Assembly (NCBI RefSeq): GCF_002104765.1
Contig: NZ_NCXM01000004.1
Span: 173,728-237,727 of the forward strand
DNA length: 64,000 nt
From: Mycolicibacterium vulneris
Lineage (GTDB): Bacteria; Actinomycetota; Actinomycetes; Mycobacteriales; Mycobacteriaceae
Reading direction: 5' to 3'
Part shown: in pieces, positions 1 to 7,374 of the stretch
How the letters are laid out: each line of letters starts with the position of its first letter
Numbering within the stretch: position 1 is the stretch's first letter
Notes under the pieces: generated by a model
Databases searched by the model: none
Seen by the model: the letters and a program-made list of their open reading frames with translations, nothing else
What the model was told of the DNA's origin: nothing
Translations under genes and position numbers: made by a program

Positions 1-567
1 CAGGACGTCGCCATCGTCGGCGTCGGCGGGGTCGGCATGGCAGCGCTGCAGGGAGCCGTCAACGCCGGCGCCCGCTACATCTTCGCGATCGACCCGGTCG
101 AGTGGAAGCGCGACCAGGCGCTCAAGTTCGGCGCCACCCACGTCTACCCCGACATCATGGCCGCGATGGCGGGCATGGCCGAGGTCACCTACGGCCTGAT
201 GGCCCACAAGGTGGTGGTCACCGTCGGCGAGCTGCATGGCGCCGACGTCGACAACTACCTGAACATCACCCAGAAGGGCGGCACCTGCGTGCTGACCGCC
301 ATCGGCAGCCTGCTGGACACCAACGTCAACCTGAACCTGGCGATGCTGACCCTGATGCAGAAGAACTTGCAGGGCACCATCTTCGGTGGTGGCAACCCGC
401 AGTACGACATCCCCCAGCTGCTGTCGATGTACAAGGCCGGCAAGCTGAACCTGGACGACATGATCACCCGGCAGTACAAGCTGGAGCAGATCAACGACGG
501 CTACCAGGACATGCTGGACGGCAAGAACATTCGCGGCGTCATCCGGTTCACCGACGCCGACCGGTAA
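1..567 (+). CDS. adhB: NDMA-dependent alcohol dehydrogenase, C-terminal part (5' truncated by window edge)
   Basis: The frame is open from base 1 and gives 188 residues of the C-terminal half of a zinc-type medium-chain alcohol dehydrogenase. The glycine-rich Rossmann motif GVGGVG is at residues 7-12, followed by the acidic residue of the nucleotide-binding fold (AIDP). The sequence resembles mycobacterial enzymes of the NDMA-dependent, tightly cofactor-bound type. In Mtb the Rv0761c (adhB), Rv0760c, Rv0759c, phoR, phoP order is conserved, and the same order here supports adhB. The catalytic zinc half lies outside the window. The natural substrate is unknown. Confidence 0.85.
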   Translation, partial: QDVAIVGVGGVGMAALQGAVNAGARYIFAIDPVEWKRDQALKFGATHVYPDIMAAMAGMAEVTYGLMAHKVVVTVGELHGADVDNYLNITQKGGTCVLTAIGSLLDTNVNLNLAMLTLMQKNLQGTIFGGGNPQYDIPQLLSMYKAGKLNLDDMITRQYKLEQINDGYQDMLDGKNIRGVIRFTDADR

Positions 568-591
568 CCACGTATCAGCCGCGTCCGCTCA

Positions 592-1308
592 GTGACCGGC
601 TTCGGCCACCTCATGGCGCCGGGACGAATCGGCGCCATGAGCGTGCGCAACCGCCTGGTCATGTCTCCGATGGAGACGATGTACGGCACGCCGGATGGAC
701 TTCCGTCGGAGCGCACCCGCGACTACTTCGCGGCACGCGCCCGCGGCGGGGTCGGGCTGATCACGTTGGGCGCCAACGGGGTTGACGAACTCAACGTCGG
801 CGCCGCGGCGTTGTCCGGCTGGCCGCAGCGGCTGTTGCGGCCAGCCGCGATCCGGTTCGCCAGCCGGGCCTGGATGCCGATCGGACGCCGCGTCGTCATC
901 GTGGGCGGCGACCTGGTCGCCCTCGAATTGGCCGAATTCCTTGCCAGCCAGGGCCGGTTGGTGGCCATACTCGAGGCCGGCAAGGACATCGCTCCCGAAG
1001 TGGGCAACAAGCGCAAGACCGAACACATGGACCGTCTCGACCGGCTTGGCGTCACCGTGCACGTCCGCGCGGCCACCGAACGCATCACCGCCGATGCGGT
1101 GGAATTCACCCCCGCGGGCGGCACCACCCGGCGGCCGGCCGCCGACACCGTCGTGCCGGCCGGCGCGGTCGAGCCCGACACCGCCCTGTTCGGCGCGATC
1201 GTCGACGCCCTGCCCGGCGCCGAGGTGCACGCCGTCGGCGACTGCACCGGACTCGGCCTGATCCGCAAAGCCACCGAGGAAGGCGCGCGCGCCGCGTGCG
1301 CTATTTAG
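592..1308 (+). pseudogene. Internally deleted 2,4-dienoyl-CoA reductase / old-yellow-enzyme relic
   Basis: A GTG-start frame of 238 codons. Residues 1-65 match the start of the FMN TIM barrel of the dienoyl-CoA reductase/OYE family (LMAPGRIG..NRLVMSPM, FAARARGGVGLIT). From about residue 95 it jumps into the C-terminal FAD/NAD Rossmann part (RVVIVGGDLVALELAEF, then the AVGDC motif near the end). Family members are about 650 residues long, so roughly 400 residues, including most of the barrel and the 4Fe-4S cysteines, are missing in frame. It cannot be an active reductase of that family. It may be expressed as a short remnant. It overlaps nothing and lies between adhB and the SnoaL gene. Confidence 0.7.
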
Positions 1309-1325
1309 TGACAGGAGAAACCACG

Positions 1326-1745
1326 ATGACCCAAACCGCCCAAACCCCCGCACTGACGGCGTCGCAATCGTCCTGGCGTTGCGCACAGGGCAAGGACCGC
1401 GAGGGCTGGCTCGCGCTGATGACCGACGACGTCGTCATCGAGGACCCGATCGGCCAGTCCGTCACCAACCCCGACGGCGCCGGGGTGCGCGGCAAGGCGG
1501 CCGTCGGCGAATTCTTCGACAACAATATCGCGCGCAACCAGCTGACCATCACGTGCGAGGAGACCTTTCCGTCGAGTTCGCCCGACGAGATCGCTCATAT
1601 TCTGGTGCTGCAGAGCAGGTTTGAAGGCGGAGTCACCAGCAAGGTGCGCGGTGTGTTCACCTACAAGGTCAACGAAGCCGGGCTGATCACCAACATGCGC
1701 GGGTACTGGAACCTCGACGTGATGGAGTTCGGCAAGGACGAGTGA
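1326..1745 (+). CDS. SnoaL/NTF2-fold protein, Rv0760c homologue (ketosteroid-isomerase-like)
   Basis: A 139-residue NTF2-like protein closely resembling Mtb Rv0760c. The SnoaL signature is visible in [13 protein letters not shown] and [14 protein letters not shown] stretches. The ATG at 1326 is chosen because AGGAGA lies 9 nt upstream and the homologue starts at the same residue. An earlier frame start would run into the preceding gene. Rv0760c has the fold of steroid delta-isomerases, and a true isomerase role is not established here. A paralogue lies at 57574 in the ltp3/ltp4 operon of this window. The preceding gene is a relic, so transcription may come from adhB. Confidence 0.85.
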   Translation: MTQTAQTPALTASQSSWRCAQGKDREGWLALMTDDVVIEDPIGQSVTNPDGAGVRGKAAVGEFFDNNIARNQLTITCEETFPSSSPDEIAHILVLQSRFEGGVTSKVRGVFTYKVNEAGLITNMRGYWNLDVMEFGKDE

Positions 1746-1770
1746 GTCGGGGTCCCCGGACCGCCGCCCC

Positions 1771-1776
1771 TATGCT
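1771..1776 (+). promoter_or_regulatory. -10 hexamer for a leaderless HIT-protein mRNA
   Basis: TATGCT fits the mycobacterial -10 consensus TANNNT and lies 7 nt before the ATG at 1784, the spacing expected when transcription starts at the start codon. No ribosome-binding site is present. It is inferred from sequence only. Confidence 0.45.
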
Positions 1777-1783
1777 GGGGCCC

Positions 1784-2188
1784 ATGGCGTCGATCTTCAC
1801 CAAGATCATCAACCGTGAACTTCCCGGCCGCTTCGTCTACGAGGACGACGACGTCGTCGCGTTCCTGACGATCGAGCCGATGACGCAGGGGCACACGCTC
1901 GTCGTGCCGCGCGCCGAAATCGACAACTGGCAGGACGTCGACGGCGCGGCCTTCGCCCGGGTCATGGAAGTGAGCCAGTTGATCGGCAAAGCGGTGTCCA
2001 AGGCGTTCAGAACCGAGCGGTCCGGCCTGATCATCGCCGGGCTGGAGGTGCCGCACCTGCACGTGCACGTCTTCCCCACCCGCAGCCTCAGCGACTTCGG
2101 CTTCGCCAACGTCGACCGCAACCCGTCGGCGGAATCGCTGGACGAGGCCCAGGCCAAGATCAAGGCGGCGCTGGCTCAGTTGGCGTGA
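1784..2188 (+). CDS. HIT-family nucleotide-binding hydrolase (Rv0759c homologue)
   Basis: A 134-residue histidine-triad protein. The triad H91-L-H93-V-H95 is intact, and the N-terminus ([19 protein letters not shown]) is typical of bacterial HIT hydrolases, which cleave nucleoside monophosphate adducts in the cytosol. An in-frame GTG at 1742 exists, but the ATG at 1784 matches family starts and fits a leaderless promoter (TATGCT at 1771). It ends 13 bases inside the 3' end of the convergent phoR gene. Its substrate cannot be told from sequence. Confidence 0.88.
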   Translation: MASIFTKIINRELPGRFVYEDDDVVAFLTIEPMTQGHTLVVPRAEIDNWQDVDGAAFARVMEVSQLIGKAVSKAFRTERSGLIIAGLEVPHLHVHVFPTRSLSDFGFANVDRNPSAESLDEAQAKIKAALAQLA

Positions 2189-3618
2189 ACCGGCTCGGAC
2201 GCGGGCACGTCGCTGATGCGCGGCAGCGTCACCCGGAAGCGGCAGCCCTCGCCGGGCGCGGTGGTCACGCTGACGGCACCACCGTGCGCGCGCACCAACG
2301 ACTCGACGATGGATAGACCCAGTCCGGTGCCGCCGCTGGCCCGTGCCCGCGACGAGTCGGTGCGATAGAACCGCTCGAAGACGCGCGACGCGTCCTCCTG
2401 GTTCATGCCGGGACCCTGGTCCGCCACTTCGAGCACCGCGTCGTCGCCGTCCGTGCCGACCCGCACGGTGACGGCGGCGCTTTCCGGGGTGTGTTGCAGG
2501 GCGTTGGCGACCAGGTTGCTCAGCACCTGGCGGATCCGCGCCTCGTCACCGAGCACCTCCGGGGTACCGGGACCGTCGAGGACCTCCATGGTGATGGTGC
2601 GCCCGGGGTCGATCGCCTGGCCGTCGTGCACGGCATCGCTGGCCAGCGCCAGCAGGTCCACCCGATGGTGCTCGAGGGGTCGTTGCACGTCGAGGCGGGC
2701 CAGCAGCAGCAGGTCGTCGACCAGCAGGCCCATCCGGGACGCCTCGCTCTCGATCCGCGACAACAGCATCGCGACGTCGCGGGCCGCCCCCTGGCGGTAC
2801 AGCTCCGCGAAGCCGCGGATGGTGGTCAGTGGGGTGCGCAGTTCGTGGCTGGCATCGGTGATGAACCGGCGCAACCGGTGTTCGGAGCCGCGAGCCTTCT
2901 CAGCGGAGGACTCCGAGGACGCCAGCGCCTGCTGAATCTGCGCGAGCATCCCATTCAGCGCCTGGGACAGCCGGCCCACCTCGGTCCGCGGATCTCGTTC
3001 CGGCACACGGCGATCCAGCTGACCGGAAGCGATCGCCGCGGCCGTCTGCTCGACCTCGACCAGCGGCCGCAGGCTGCGCTGCACCACCGCGAAGCTGGCG
3101 ATCCCGACCACGGCGAGCACCGCCACCCCGATGCCGATCTGCAGCCAGACCAGCGAGCTGACCGTGTGCTGGACGTCGGACAGGTCGATCGCGACCGTGG
3201 TCAGCCCGTGCGGACCGTGCACCGAGACGGCCCGCCACTGAATGTCCGAGCCGTTCACCGAGGGCAGCGTCGTCGGGTTGGGGCCCACGTCGTTGTCGGC
3301 CGGTAACGCCGGTTCGGCGTTGCGGTCGTTGATCGCGGTGAACGGGGTGCCGTCGATGCTGACGCCGCGCACATAGAACTTCGACGGCGGCCGGCCCGGG
3401 TCGGGCCCCTCGTAGAGCGGCGCCGACTGCCGCCGCGGGGCCTGCGCCCAGCCGCGGGACGCGTCGAGCAGTGTGGAGTCGATGCGGCTGACCAGGCTGT
3501 GCCTGAGTATCGACGTCACCGCGATGCCGGACACGGCGAGGCCGCAAGCGACCAGGGTCAAGGTCGCGGTGACGAGCCCTATCCGAAGGGGCAATCCACG
3601 TCGAGGCTTGGTGTCCAT
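2176..3618 (-). CDS. phoR: Sensor histidine kinase PhoR
   Basis: A 480-residue membrane kinase that pairs with PhoP. Visible parts in order are an N-terminal membrane helix (about residues 11-35), a periplasmic sensor loop (36-155), a second helix (about 156-178), a HAMP linker, the H-box [10 protein letters not shown] with phospho-acceptor H258, and the N and G boxes of the ATPase domain ([19 protein letters not shown]). Length and sequence track Mtb PhoR (485 aa) throughout, with most divergence in the sensor loop. It lies 26 bp downstream of phoP, as in Mtb. In Mtb the system senses acidic or chloride signals and controls envelope lipids and secretion. Confidence 0.96.
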   Translation of the reverse strand: MDTKPRRGLPLRIGLVTATLTLVACGLAVSGIAVTSILRHSLVSRIDSTLLDASRGWAQAPRRQSAPLYEGPDPGRPPSKFYVRGVSIDGTPFTAINDRNAEPALPADNDVGPNPTTLPSVNGSDIQWRAVSVHGPHGLTTVAIDLSDVQHTVSSLVWLQIGIGVAVLAVVGIASFAVVQRSLRPLVEVEQTAAAIASGQLDRRVPERDPRTEVGRLSQALNGMLAQIQQALASSESSAEKARGSEHRLRRFITDASHELRTPLTTIRGFAELYRQGAARDVAMLLSRIESEASRMGLLVDDLLLLARLDVQRPLEHHRVDLLALASDAVHDGQAIDPGRTITMEVLDGPGTPEVLGDEARIRQVLSNLVANALQHTPESAAVTVRVGTDGDDAVLEVADQGPGMNQEDASRVFERFYRTDSSRARASGGTGLGLSIVESLVRAHGGAVSVTTAPGEGCRFRVTLPRISDVPASEPVHAN

Positions 3619-3644
3619 TTATCTACTTCTCGCTGCCGCCAGGT

Positions 3645-4364
3645 TCAGCGCGGTTCCCGCAGTACGTAACCCACTCCGCGCAGGGTGTGCAGCAGCCGCG
3701 TTTCCCCGGTGTCGATCTTGCGGCGCAGGTACGACACATAGGACTCGACGACATTGACGTCACCTCCGAAGTCGTAGCGCCACACGTGGTCGAGGATCTT
3801 GGGTTTGCTCAACACCGTGCCGGCATTGATCACAAAGTAACGCAGCAGCGTGAATTCGGTCGGCGACAGCGATACCGGCTGGCCTGCCTTCCACACTTCG
3901 TGGGTTTCCTCGTCGAGCTCGATGTCGGCGAAAGTGAGCCGCGCGCTGCGCGGTTCGGCTCCGCCTTTGCCGGCGCGGCGCAGGATGACCCGCAACCGGG
4001 CGACGACCTCTTCGAGGCTGAACGGCTTCGTCACGTAGTCGTCGCCGCCCAGCGTCAGGCCGGCAATCTTGTCCTGCAAGGAATCCCGCGCGGTCAAGAA
4101 CAGTGCGGGCGCATCGATGCCGTCGGCGCGCAGCCGCCGCAGCACCCCGAATCCGTCCATGCCCGGCATCATCACGTCGAGGATCACCGCGTCGGGTCGG
4201 GCCTCGCGCGCCCGATCCAGGGCCTGGGCGCCGTTGGTCGCCGTATAGACCTCGAACCCCTGGAATTTCAGACTCACCGAGAGCAGCTCGACGATGTTGG
4301 CTTCATCATCGACGACGAGGACGCGGGCCTCCGGTTTCGTGTCATTGGGGGTTGTCGAAGTCAT
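3645..4364 (-). CDS. phoP: Response regulator PhoP
   Basis: A 239-residue OmpR-type regulator almost identical in sequence to Mtb PhoP. The receiver domain carries the acidic pair VVDDE and the phospho-acceptor D63 (VILDVMMPGMDG). The C-terminal winged helix has the recognition segment NVVESYVSYLRRKID. The start ATG at 4364 is the first good start after the upstream stop. The Mtb protein is annotated several residues longer, but its ATG is not conserved here. AAGGGA lies upstream, slightly far. The first gene of the phoP-phoR operon, it diverges from the Rv0756c homologue across a 158-bp region that should hold its promoter. Confidence 0.97.
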   Translation of the reverse strand: MTSTTPNDTKPEARVLVVDDEANIVELLSVSLKFQGFEVYTATNGAQALDRAREARPDAVILDVMMPGMDGFGVLRRLRADGIDAPALFLTARDSLQDKIAGLTLGGDDYVTKPFSLEEVVARLRVILRRAGKGGAEPRSARLTFADIELDEETHEVWKAGQPVSLSPTEFTLLRYFVINAGTVLSKPKILDHVWRYDFGGDVNVVESYVSYLRRKIDTGETRLLHTLRGVGYVLREPR

Positions 4365-4522
4365 CAGATGCTCATGTCCCTTGCTTGAACGTTTGCTATG
4401 TAAAGGTTGTGTGCTTCCTGAAAGCTCAGTGCCAACAGACTGATAGTAGTCTGCCAGGAATCGTCGCATTGCCTTGGGACGTATAGCCCTTTCCCGGCCT
4501 ACGTCGCGAATAGACTCGTGGG
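4365..4522. promoter_or_regulatory. phoP / Rv0756c divergent promoter region
   Basis: This 158-bp divergent intergenic region contains TAGACT (4511-4516), a -10 hexamer 6 nt before the ATG of the Rv0756c homologue, suggesting a leaderless transcript. PhoP is autoregulated in Mtb through direct repeats upstream of phoP. I could not identify a convincing pair of such repeats by eye. Confidence 0.5.
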
Positions 4523-5239
4523 ATGAACCTCGCCAGAAACATCGTGTCGGCTGCGACCGCACCCGCCCGGGTGGGGCTGGCAGCCGCGGATGCGGGTTTG
4601 GGCGTCGCGAGCGCGGCCGTCGGCGTCGCGAAGCGGGCGCTGGGTGAGGGCGGTGCCGGCGGCACCAACACCATGACGTCCATGCTGGGGATCGACGACG
4701 CGATTGTCCGGGCCAACCGGCTGGCCAGGCTGCTCGACGACGACGCCCCGCTGGGCCGGGCCATAGCGGCGGACGGTCCGATCGACCGCTTACTGCGCCC
4801 GGGCGGGGTGGTCGACATGCTGACGGCGGAAGGCGGCCTGCTGGACCGGCTCACCGCCGAGGGCGGCGCCCTGCATCGCACGCTGCAGCCCGGCGGGCTG
4901 GCCGATCAGCTGGTCGCCGAGGAGGGTTTGATCGAGCGGCTGCTGGCCGAGGACGGGCTGGCCGACCGGCTGCTGGCCGAGGGCGGCCTCGTCGACAAGC
5001 TGACGGCGAAGAACGGACCGCTGGATCAGCTCGCCGACGTCGCCGACACCCTGGCCCGGCTCACGCCCGGGATGGAGGCGCTCGAGCCCGCCATCGCCAC
5101 GCTGCAGGACGCGGTCATCGCGCTCACCATGGTGGTCAACCCGCTGAGCAACATCGCCGACCGGATTCCGCTGCCGGGGCGCAGGCGTCCGTCGTCGCGG
5201 GCGGTGCGCTCAGCGCGCGTGATCGATACCGACGAGTGA
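4523..5239 (+). CDS. Rv0756c homologue, repeat-containing protein of unknown function
   Basis: A 238-residue protein matching Mtb Rv0756c by sequence start (NLARNIVSAATAPARVG) and position next to phoP. The central part (about residues 85-175) is made of degenerate 13-15-residue repeats around a GGLxDRLxAE core (GLLDRLTAEGG, GLADQLVAEEG, GLIERLLAEDG, GLADRLLAEGG, GLVDKLTAKNG). They are probably short amphipathic helices. No signal peptide or enzyme motif is seen. The C-terminus is basic (RRRPSSRAVRSAR). A leaderless start is likely (TAGACT at 4511). The function is unknown, and the repeats suggest a scaffold or binding surface. Confidence 0.85.
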   Translation: MNLARNIVSAATAPARVGLAAADAGLGVASAAVGVAKRALGEGGAGGTNTMTSMLGIDDAIVRANRLARLLDDDAPLGRAIAADGPIDRLLRPGGVVDMLTAEGGLLDRLTAEGGALHRTLQPGGLADQLVAEEGLIERLLAEDGLADRLLAEGGLVDKLTAKNGPLDQLADVADTLARLTPGMEALEPAIATLQDAVIALTMVVNPLSNIADRIPLPGRRRPSSRAVRSARVIDTDE

Positions 5240-5267
5240 CCGATTAGGCTGGGTCCGGTTCAACCCC

Positions 5268-5339
5268 GCCTCCTTAGCTCAGTGGTAGAGCACTCGCCTT
5301 GTAAGCGAGCGGTCGTCAGTTCAATCCTGACAGGGGGCT
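5268..5339 (+). tRNA. tRNA-Thr (UGU)
   Basis: A complete cloverleaf. The acceptor strands are GCCTCCT (5268-5274) and AGGGGGC (5332-5338) with one G-U pair. The anticodon stem CTCGC/GCGAG encloses loop CTTGTAA, giving anticodon TGT. The T arm is GTCAG-TTCAATC-CTGAC. The discriminator is T5339 and CCA is not encoded. The 3' part is duplicated at 7322-7345, marking it as an integration target. Confidence 0.96.
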
Positions 5340-5341
5340 CT
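5318..5341 (+). repeat. att-site repeat, left copy (tRNA-Thr 3' end)
   Basis: 24 bp identical to 7322-7345, covering the T arm, the 3' acceptor strand and 2 bases beyond tRNA-Thr. Similarity continues a further 10 bases (CACTTTCAGT against GCCTTTCAGT). Confidence 0.85.
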
Positions 5342-5819
5342 CACTTTCAGTGCCTGTCGGCGCTGGTAGAGGGTCTTTTTTTGCGTCGAATGTTTGTGCG
5401 GCTGCGACTCTCGTGCCCACATTTTTGCCCAACCCGAATTACTTCCCTGAGCAGGCCGTTGAGATTCAGGGATGATCACGGATACGAGTTGGTGGTAGCA
5501 GTTAGCGCGAATGCCTCGGGAACCGGGAACGAGTACCCTTTGCATCCGGCCGGCAGCGTCGCCGTTGATCAGGAGCCGGGCGCGCTGAGGGTCAAGCTCC
5601 AAGGGGTCAAGGTCGACGCGCATGACCTCTTCACGGGGGTGAGCAGTGAGCTGGAGCAGCGGCATGAAGGGCTTCGCGTCGAGATCGGCTGACTGGTGGG
5701 TCGGCGTGGGGCTGGCAACCGGAGCCGCAATCCGCACCTAGCCGAGCTTGAGCTCCCGGCATGGGAAGCGTGACCAGATCCACGCTCTGCGGAGAGCCGT
5801 TCGTGACGCGGAGGATAAG

Positions 5820-6098
5820 GTGACCGCGCACCTTTGTACAGTGGAGAAGAGTGACATCTGGGACGGGGACTACGAGAACCCCGTCTACAATTCCTGACCG
5901 GCACCGGCACCGGCTCCAGCGCGTCCACTTCGACCTCGAAGGCCGGGGTAGGCTCCACGGCAGCATCAACATCGGTGTGGACCGCGACGGCCCGCACCTA
6001 CCGACGCTTGGCCAGCGCAGCCGCGTGGTTAACGGGGCCGGGGCCCGGTGGTGGAGATGCACTCCTCTAACCACTTCCGCATCCGACTGAAGGATTGA
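5820..6098 (+). pseudogene. Frameshifted phage-like gene fragments
   Basis: Two coding-looking pieces are seen. A 25-codon frame from GTG 5820, with AGGA upstream, ends SDIWDGDYENPVYNS and stops at 5897. A second frame from about 5905 reads FDLEGRGRLHGSINIGVDRDG and runs to a stop at 6090, but a plausible continuation (VVEMHSSNHFRIRLKD) is in another frame and stops at 6098, one base before the next gene. This looks like a short phage-type operon that has acquired frameshifts. The protein family is not recognised. Confidence 0.4.
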
Positions 6099-6099
6099 C

Positions 6100-6258
6100 G
6101 TGCGACTGATTAGCCAGTGCGGCGACTGCGGGGCCGAGAAGCCGTCATGGATGGGTGACCCGCACCGCTGCCCTCCGAGCCGCATGAACGCGGAGGAGTT
6201 CTTCCGCTCCTCGATGTTCTGGTCGTTCGTGTCCCCCATGTGCGGCCCTCGCGGGTGA
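6100..6258 (+). CDS. Small cysteine-containing hypothetical protein in the integrated element
   Basis: A 52-residue frame with GTG start preceded by AAGGA at 7 nt. It begins RLISQCGDCGAEKPSWMGDP, has a further HRCPP, and ends FVSPMCGPRG. The CGDCG..HRC arrangement is like a small zinc ribbon. It directly follows a frameshifted fragment and may be the only intact gene of the phage-like remnant. No family is recognised. It may not be expressed. Confidence 0.4.
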   Translation: MRLISQCGDCGAEKPSWMGDPHRCPPSRMNAEEFFRSSMFWSFVSPMCGPRG

Positions 6259-6515
6259 CGGTGAGCCACTGTGCCAGCCGTGCCATGGTCTGAGCTGCGG
6301 AAGTGACGCCAGCTCAGCCTCGCTCCGTGCCAGCGGGCCAGCCCTCCCGTCCATTCCTGCCACTCATCGTCTTTGGCCTTTGCTGACGCCTTGAACCTCC
6401 GGCTTCGCGCTCCGCTTGCTGACGTTGGATCTCGCGGTAACCACCGCGCTCGCGCTCGTACCGCTCCGCGGTGCGCTCGTGCAGTCGAGCACTCCCAACG
6501 ACTCGGCTACCTTGA
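6259..6515. other. No recognisable gene (element interior)
   Basis: Both strands show only short or low-quality frames. There are no signal peptides, tRNA-like folds or insertion-sequence ends. It is probably decayed element DNA. Confidence 0.5.
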
Positions 6516-6794
6516 CCAGCAACGGAGCTTCGGGATCGAGACGGTAGACCGGCGAGGGTCGGACCGTGTATTCCGACTCCCGGAAGCAAAGACCAGACGG
6601 TTGGGTACCAGCTTTTCCCTGAGCACACGATTTACGCTTCGGGCTGGTATCGCTGTCCGTGCGGCTATCTGCGAGGCCGTGGCACCCGCGTCGGGGACTT
6701 CACCGACGAGCCGGGCAAGGTCCAGCTTCTAGAGCAGGCGTGGCGGGTCGCCGACATCCTCGCCGAGGCCGACTTCGGTTCGCCCTTCCCCTAG
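6516..6794 (+). pseudogene. Startless coding remnant
   Basis: A 92-codon open frame between stops that contains no ATG, GTG or TTG. It nevertheless reads like protein: YASGWYRCPCGYLRGRGTRV, then DFTDEPGKVQLLEQAWRVAD. The CPCG pair is consistent with a small metal-binding phage protein. The absence of any start codon and the lack of an upstream continuation argue for 5' truncation or frameshift decay. The family is unknown. Confidence 0.45.
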
Positions 6795-6825
6795 CCGGGA
6801 GCCGTTGCTTGGCTAACCGATTCTA

Positions 6826-7038
6826 CTAAGCGTCCTCGAGACGGAAGCCGACCTTTAGCGTCACCTGGAAGTGTGCGACGGCCCCGTCCTCCAGGTGGCC
6901 GCGGACGGACTGCACCTCGAACCAGTCGATTCCGCGTGTCGTCTCTGTCGCTCGGGCCAGCCCGTTGCGGATAGCCGCGTCGATGCCGTCGGGTGATGTA
7001 CCGACTATTTCGATTACCCGGTAGGTGTGGTTGGTCAT
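6826..7038 (-). CDS. Dodecin family flavin-binding protein
   Basis: A 70-residue dodecin, closely similar to Mtb Rv1498A. It has the family start HTYRVIEIVGTSPDGIDAAI, a central WFEV, and the end VTLKVGFRLED. Dodecins assemble into twelve-subunit shells that bind flavins or CoA in the cytosol. AAAGGA lies 5 nt before the ATG at 7038. It lies inside the att-bounded segment and points away from the right repeat, so it is either cargo of the element or host DNA trapped by rearrangement. It is intact, unlike its neighbours. Confidence 0.9.
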   Translation of the reverse strand: MTNHTYRVIEIVGTSPDGIDAAIRNGLARATETTRGIDWFEVQSVRGHLEDGAVAHFQVTLKVGFRLEDA

Positions 7039-7207
7039 GGCGTTCCTTTCTGCGTTCGGCGGGTGAAGGATAGTGCTCCGGATACGACAGAGCCCCCACC
7101 AGATATGAGTGCCGGGCCGTATTTCGTTGTGGGCGTGTTACCCGTCAGGTCGACCACCAGTAGCTGTATGGCTGCAGGTCCGCGTCTTCCTTCGACCCGT
7201 GCAGCGT

Positions 7208-7236
7208 GCCCACAAATTGCCCACAAATTGCCCACA
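7208..7236. repeat. Tandem GCCCACAAATT repeats (integrase arm-site-like)
   Basis: Two perfect 11-bp units (7208-7218, 7219-7229) are followed by GCCCACA (7230-7236). Similar GCCCACA and GCCCA words lie at 5412-5428 near the other end. Such short direct repeats next to an attachment core resemble binding arms of tyrosine integrases. No integrase is left to confirm this. Confidence 0.5.
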
Positions 7237-7321
7237 GTCACATCTATCACCAGTAATCACCTGTGATGAAGTTTCGCCTGCTAAACCGGCTTTTCGCCCT
7301 CCCCCGCTGGGCCGTCAGGCG

Positions 7322-7345
7322 AGTTCAATCCTGACAGGGGGCTCT
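7322..7345 (+). repeat. att-site repeat, right copy
   Basis: 24 bp identical to the tRNA-Thr 3' end at 5318-5341. Upstream bases do not form a tRNA, so this is the displaced attachment copy and not a second gene. Confidence 0.85.
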
Positions 7346-7374
7346 GCCTTTCAGTCTTGGACGGACCCGCCTGC

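Larger units (their letters stand above)
5342..7345. mobile_element. Decayed integrated element at tRNA-Thr, about 2.0 kb
   Basis: The segment lies between two identical 24-bp copies of the tRNA-Thr 3' end (5318-5341 and 7322-7345), as left by site-specific integration. No intact integrase is present. Inside are a frameshifted phage-like fragment (5820-6098), a 52-codon cysteine-containing gene (6100), a startless coding remnant (6516-6794) and a dodecin gene (6826). GCCCACA-type repeats occur near both ends (5410-5425, 7208-7236), as at integrase arm sites. From 5342 to 5800 both strands carry competing open frames (plus to 5692, minus 5321-5737) and I cannot choose a gene. The minus frame near the left end could be the relic of an integrase C-terminus. 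Confidence 0.7.
7039..7374. other. Right end of the integrated element: repeats and att copy, no gene
   Basis: These 336 bp hold the dodecin promoter side, two tandem copies of GCCCACAAATT plus a partial third (7208-7236), and the right att copy (7322-7345). A frame on the minus strand (7035-7250) reads VGNLWAICGH through the repeats, and I regard it as spurious. Confidence 0.6.

Noticed and set aside
5342..5800. Intact integrase at the left end of the tRNA-Thr element
   Set aside because: Neither strand shows the conserved Arg-His-Arg-Tyr residues of a tyrosine integrase. The minus frame 5321-5737 is too short and unrecognised. At most a C-terminal relic.
7035..7250. Minus-strand frame reading VGNLWAICGH through the element repeats
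   Set aside because: It is created by the GCCCACAAATT repeats and overlaps the dodecin promoter. There is no support as a gene.
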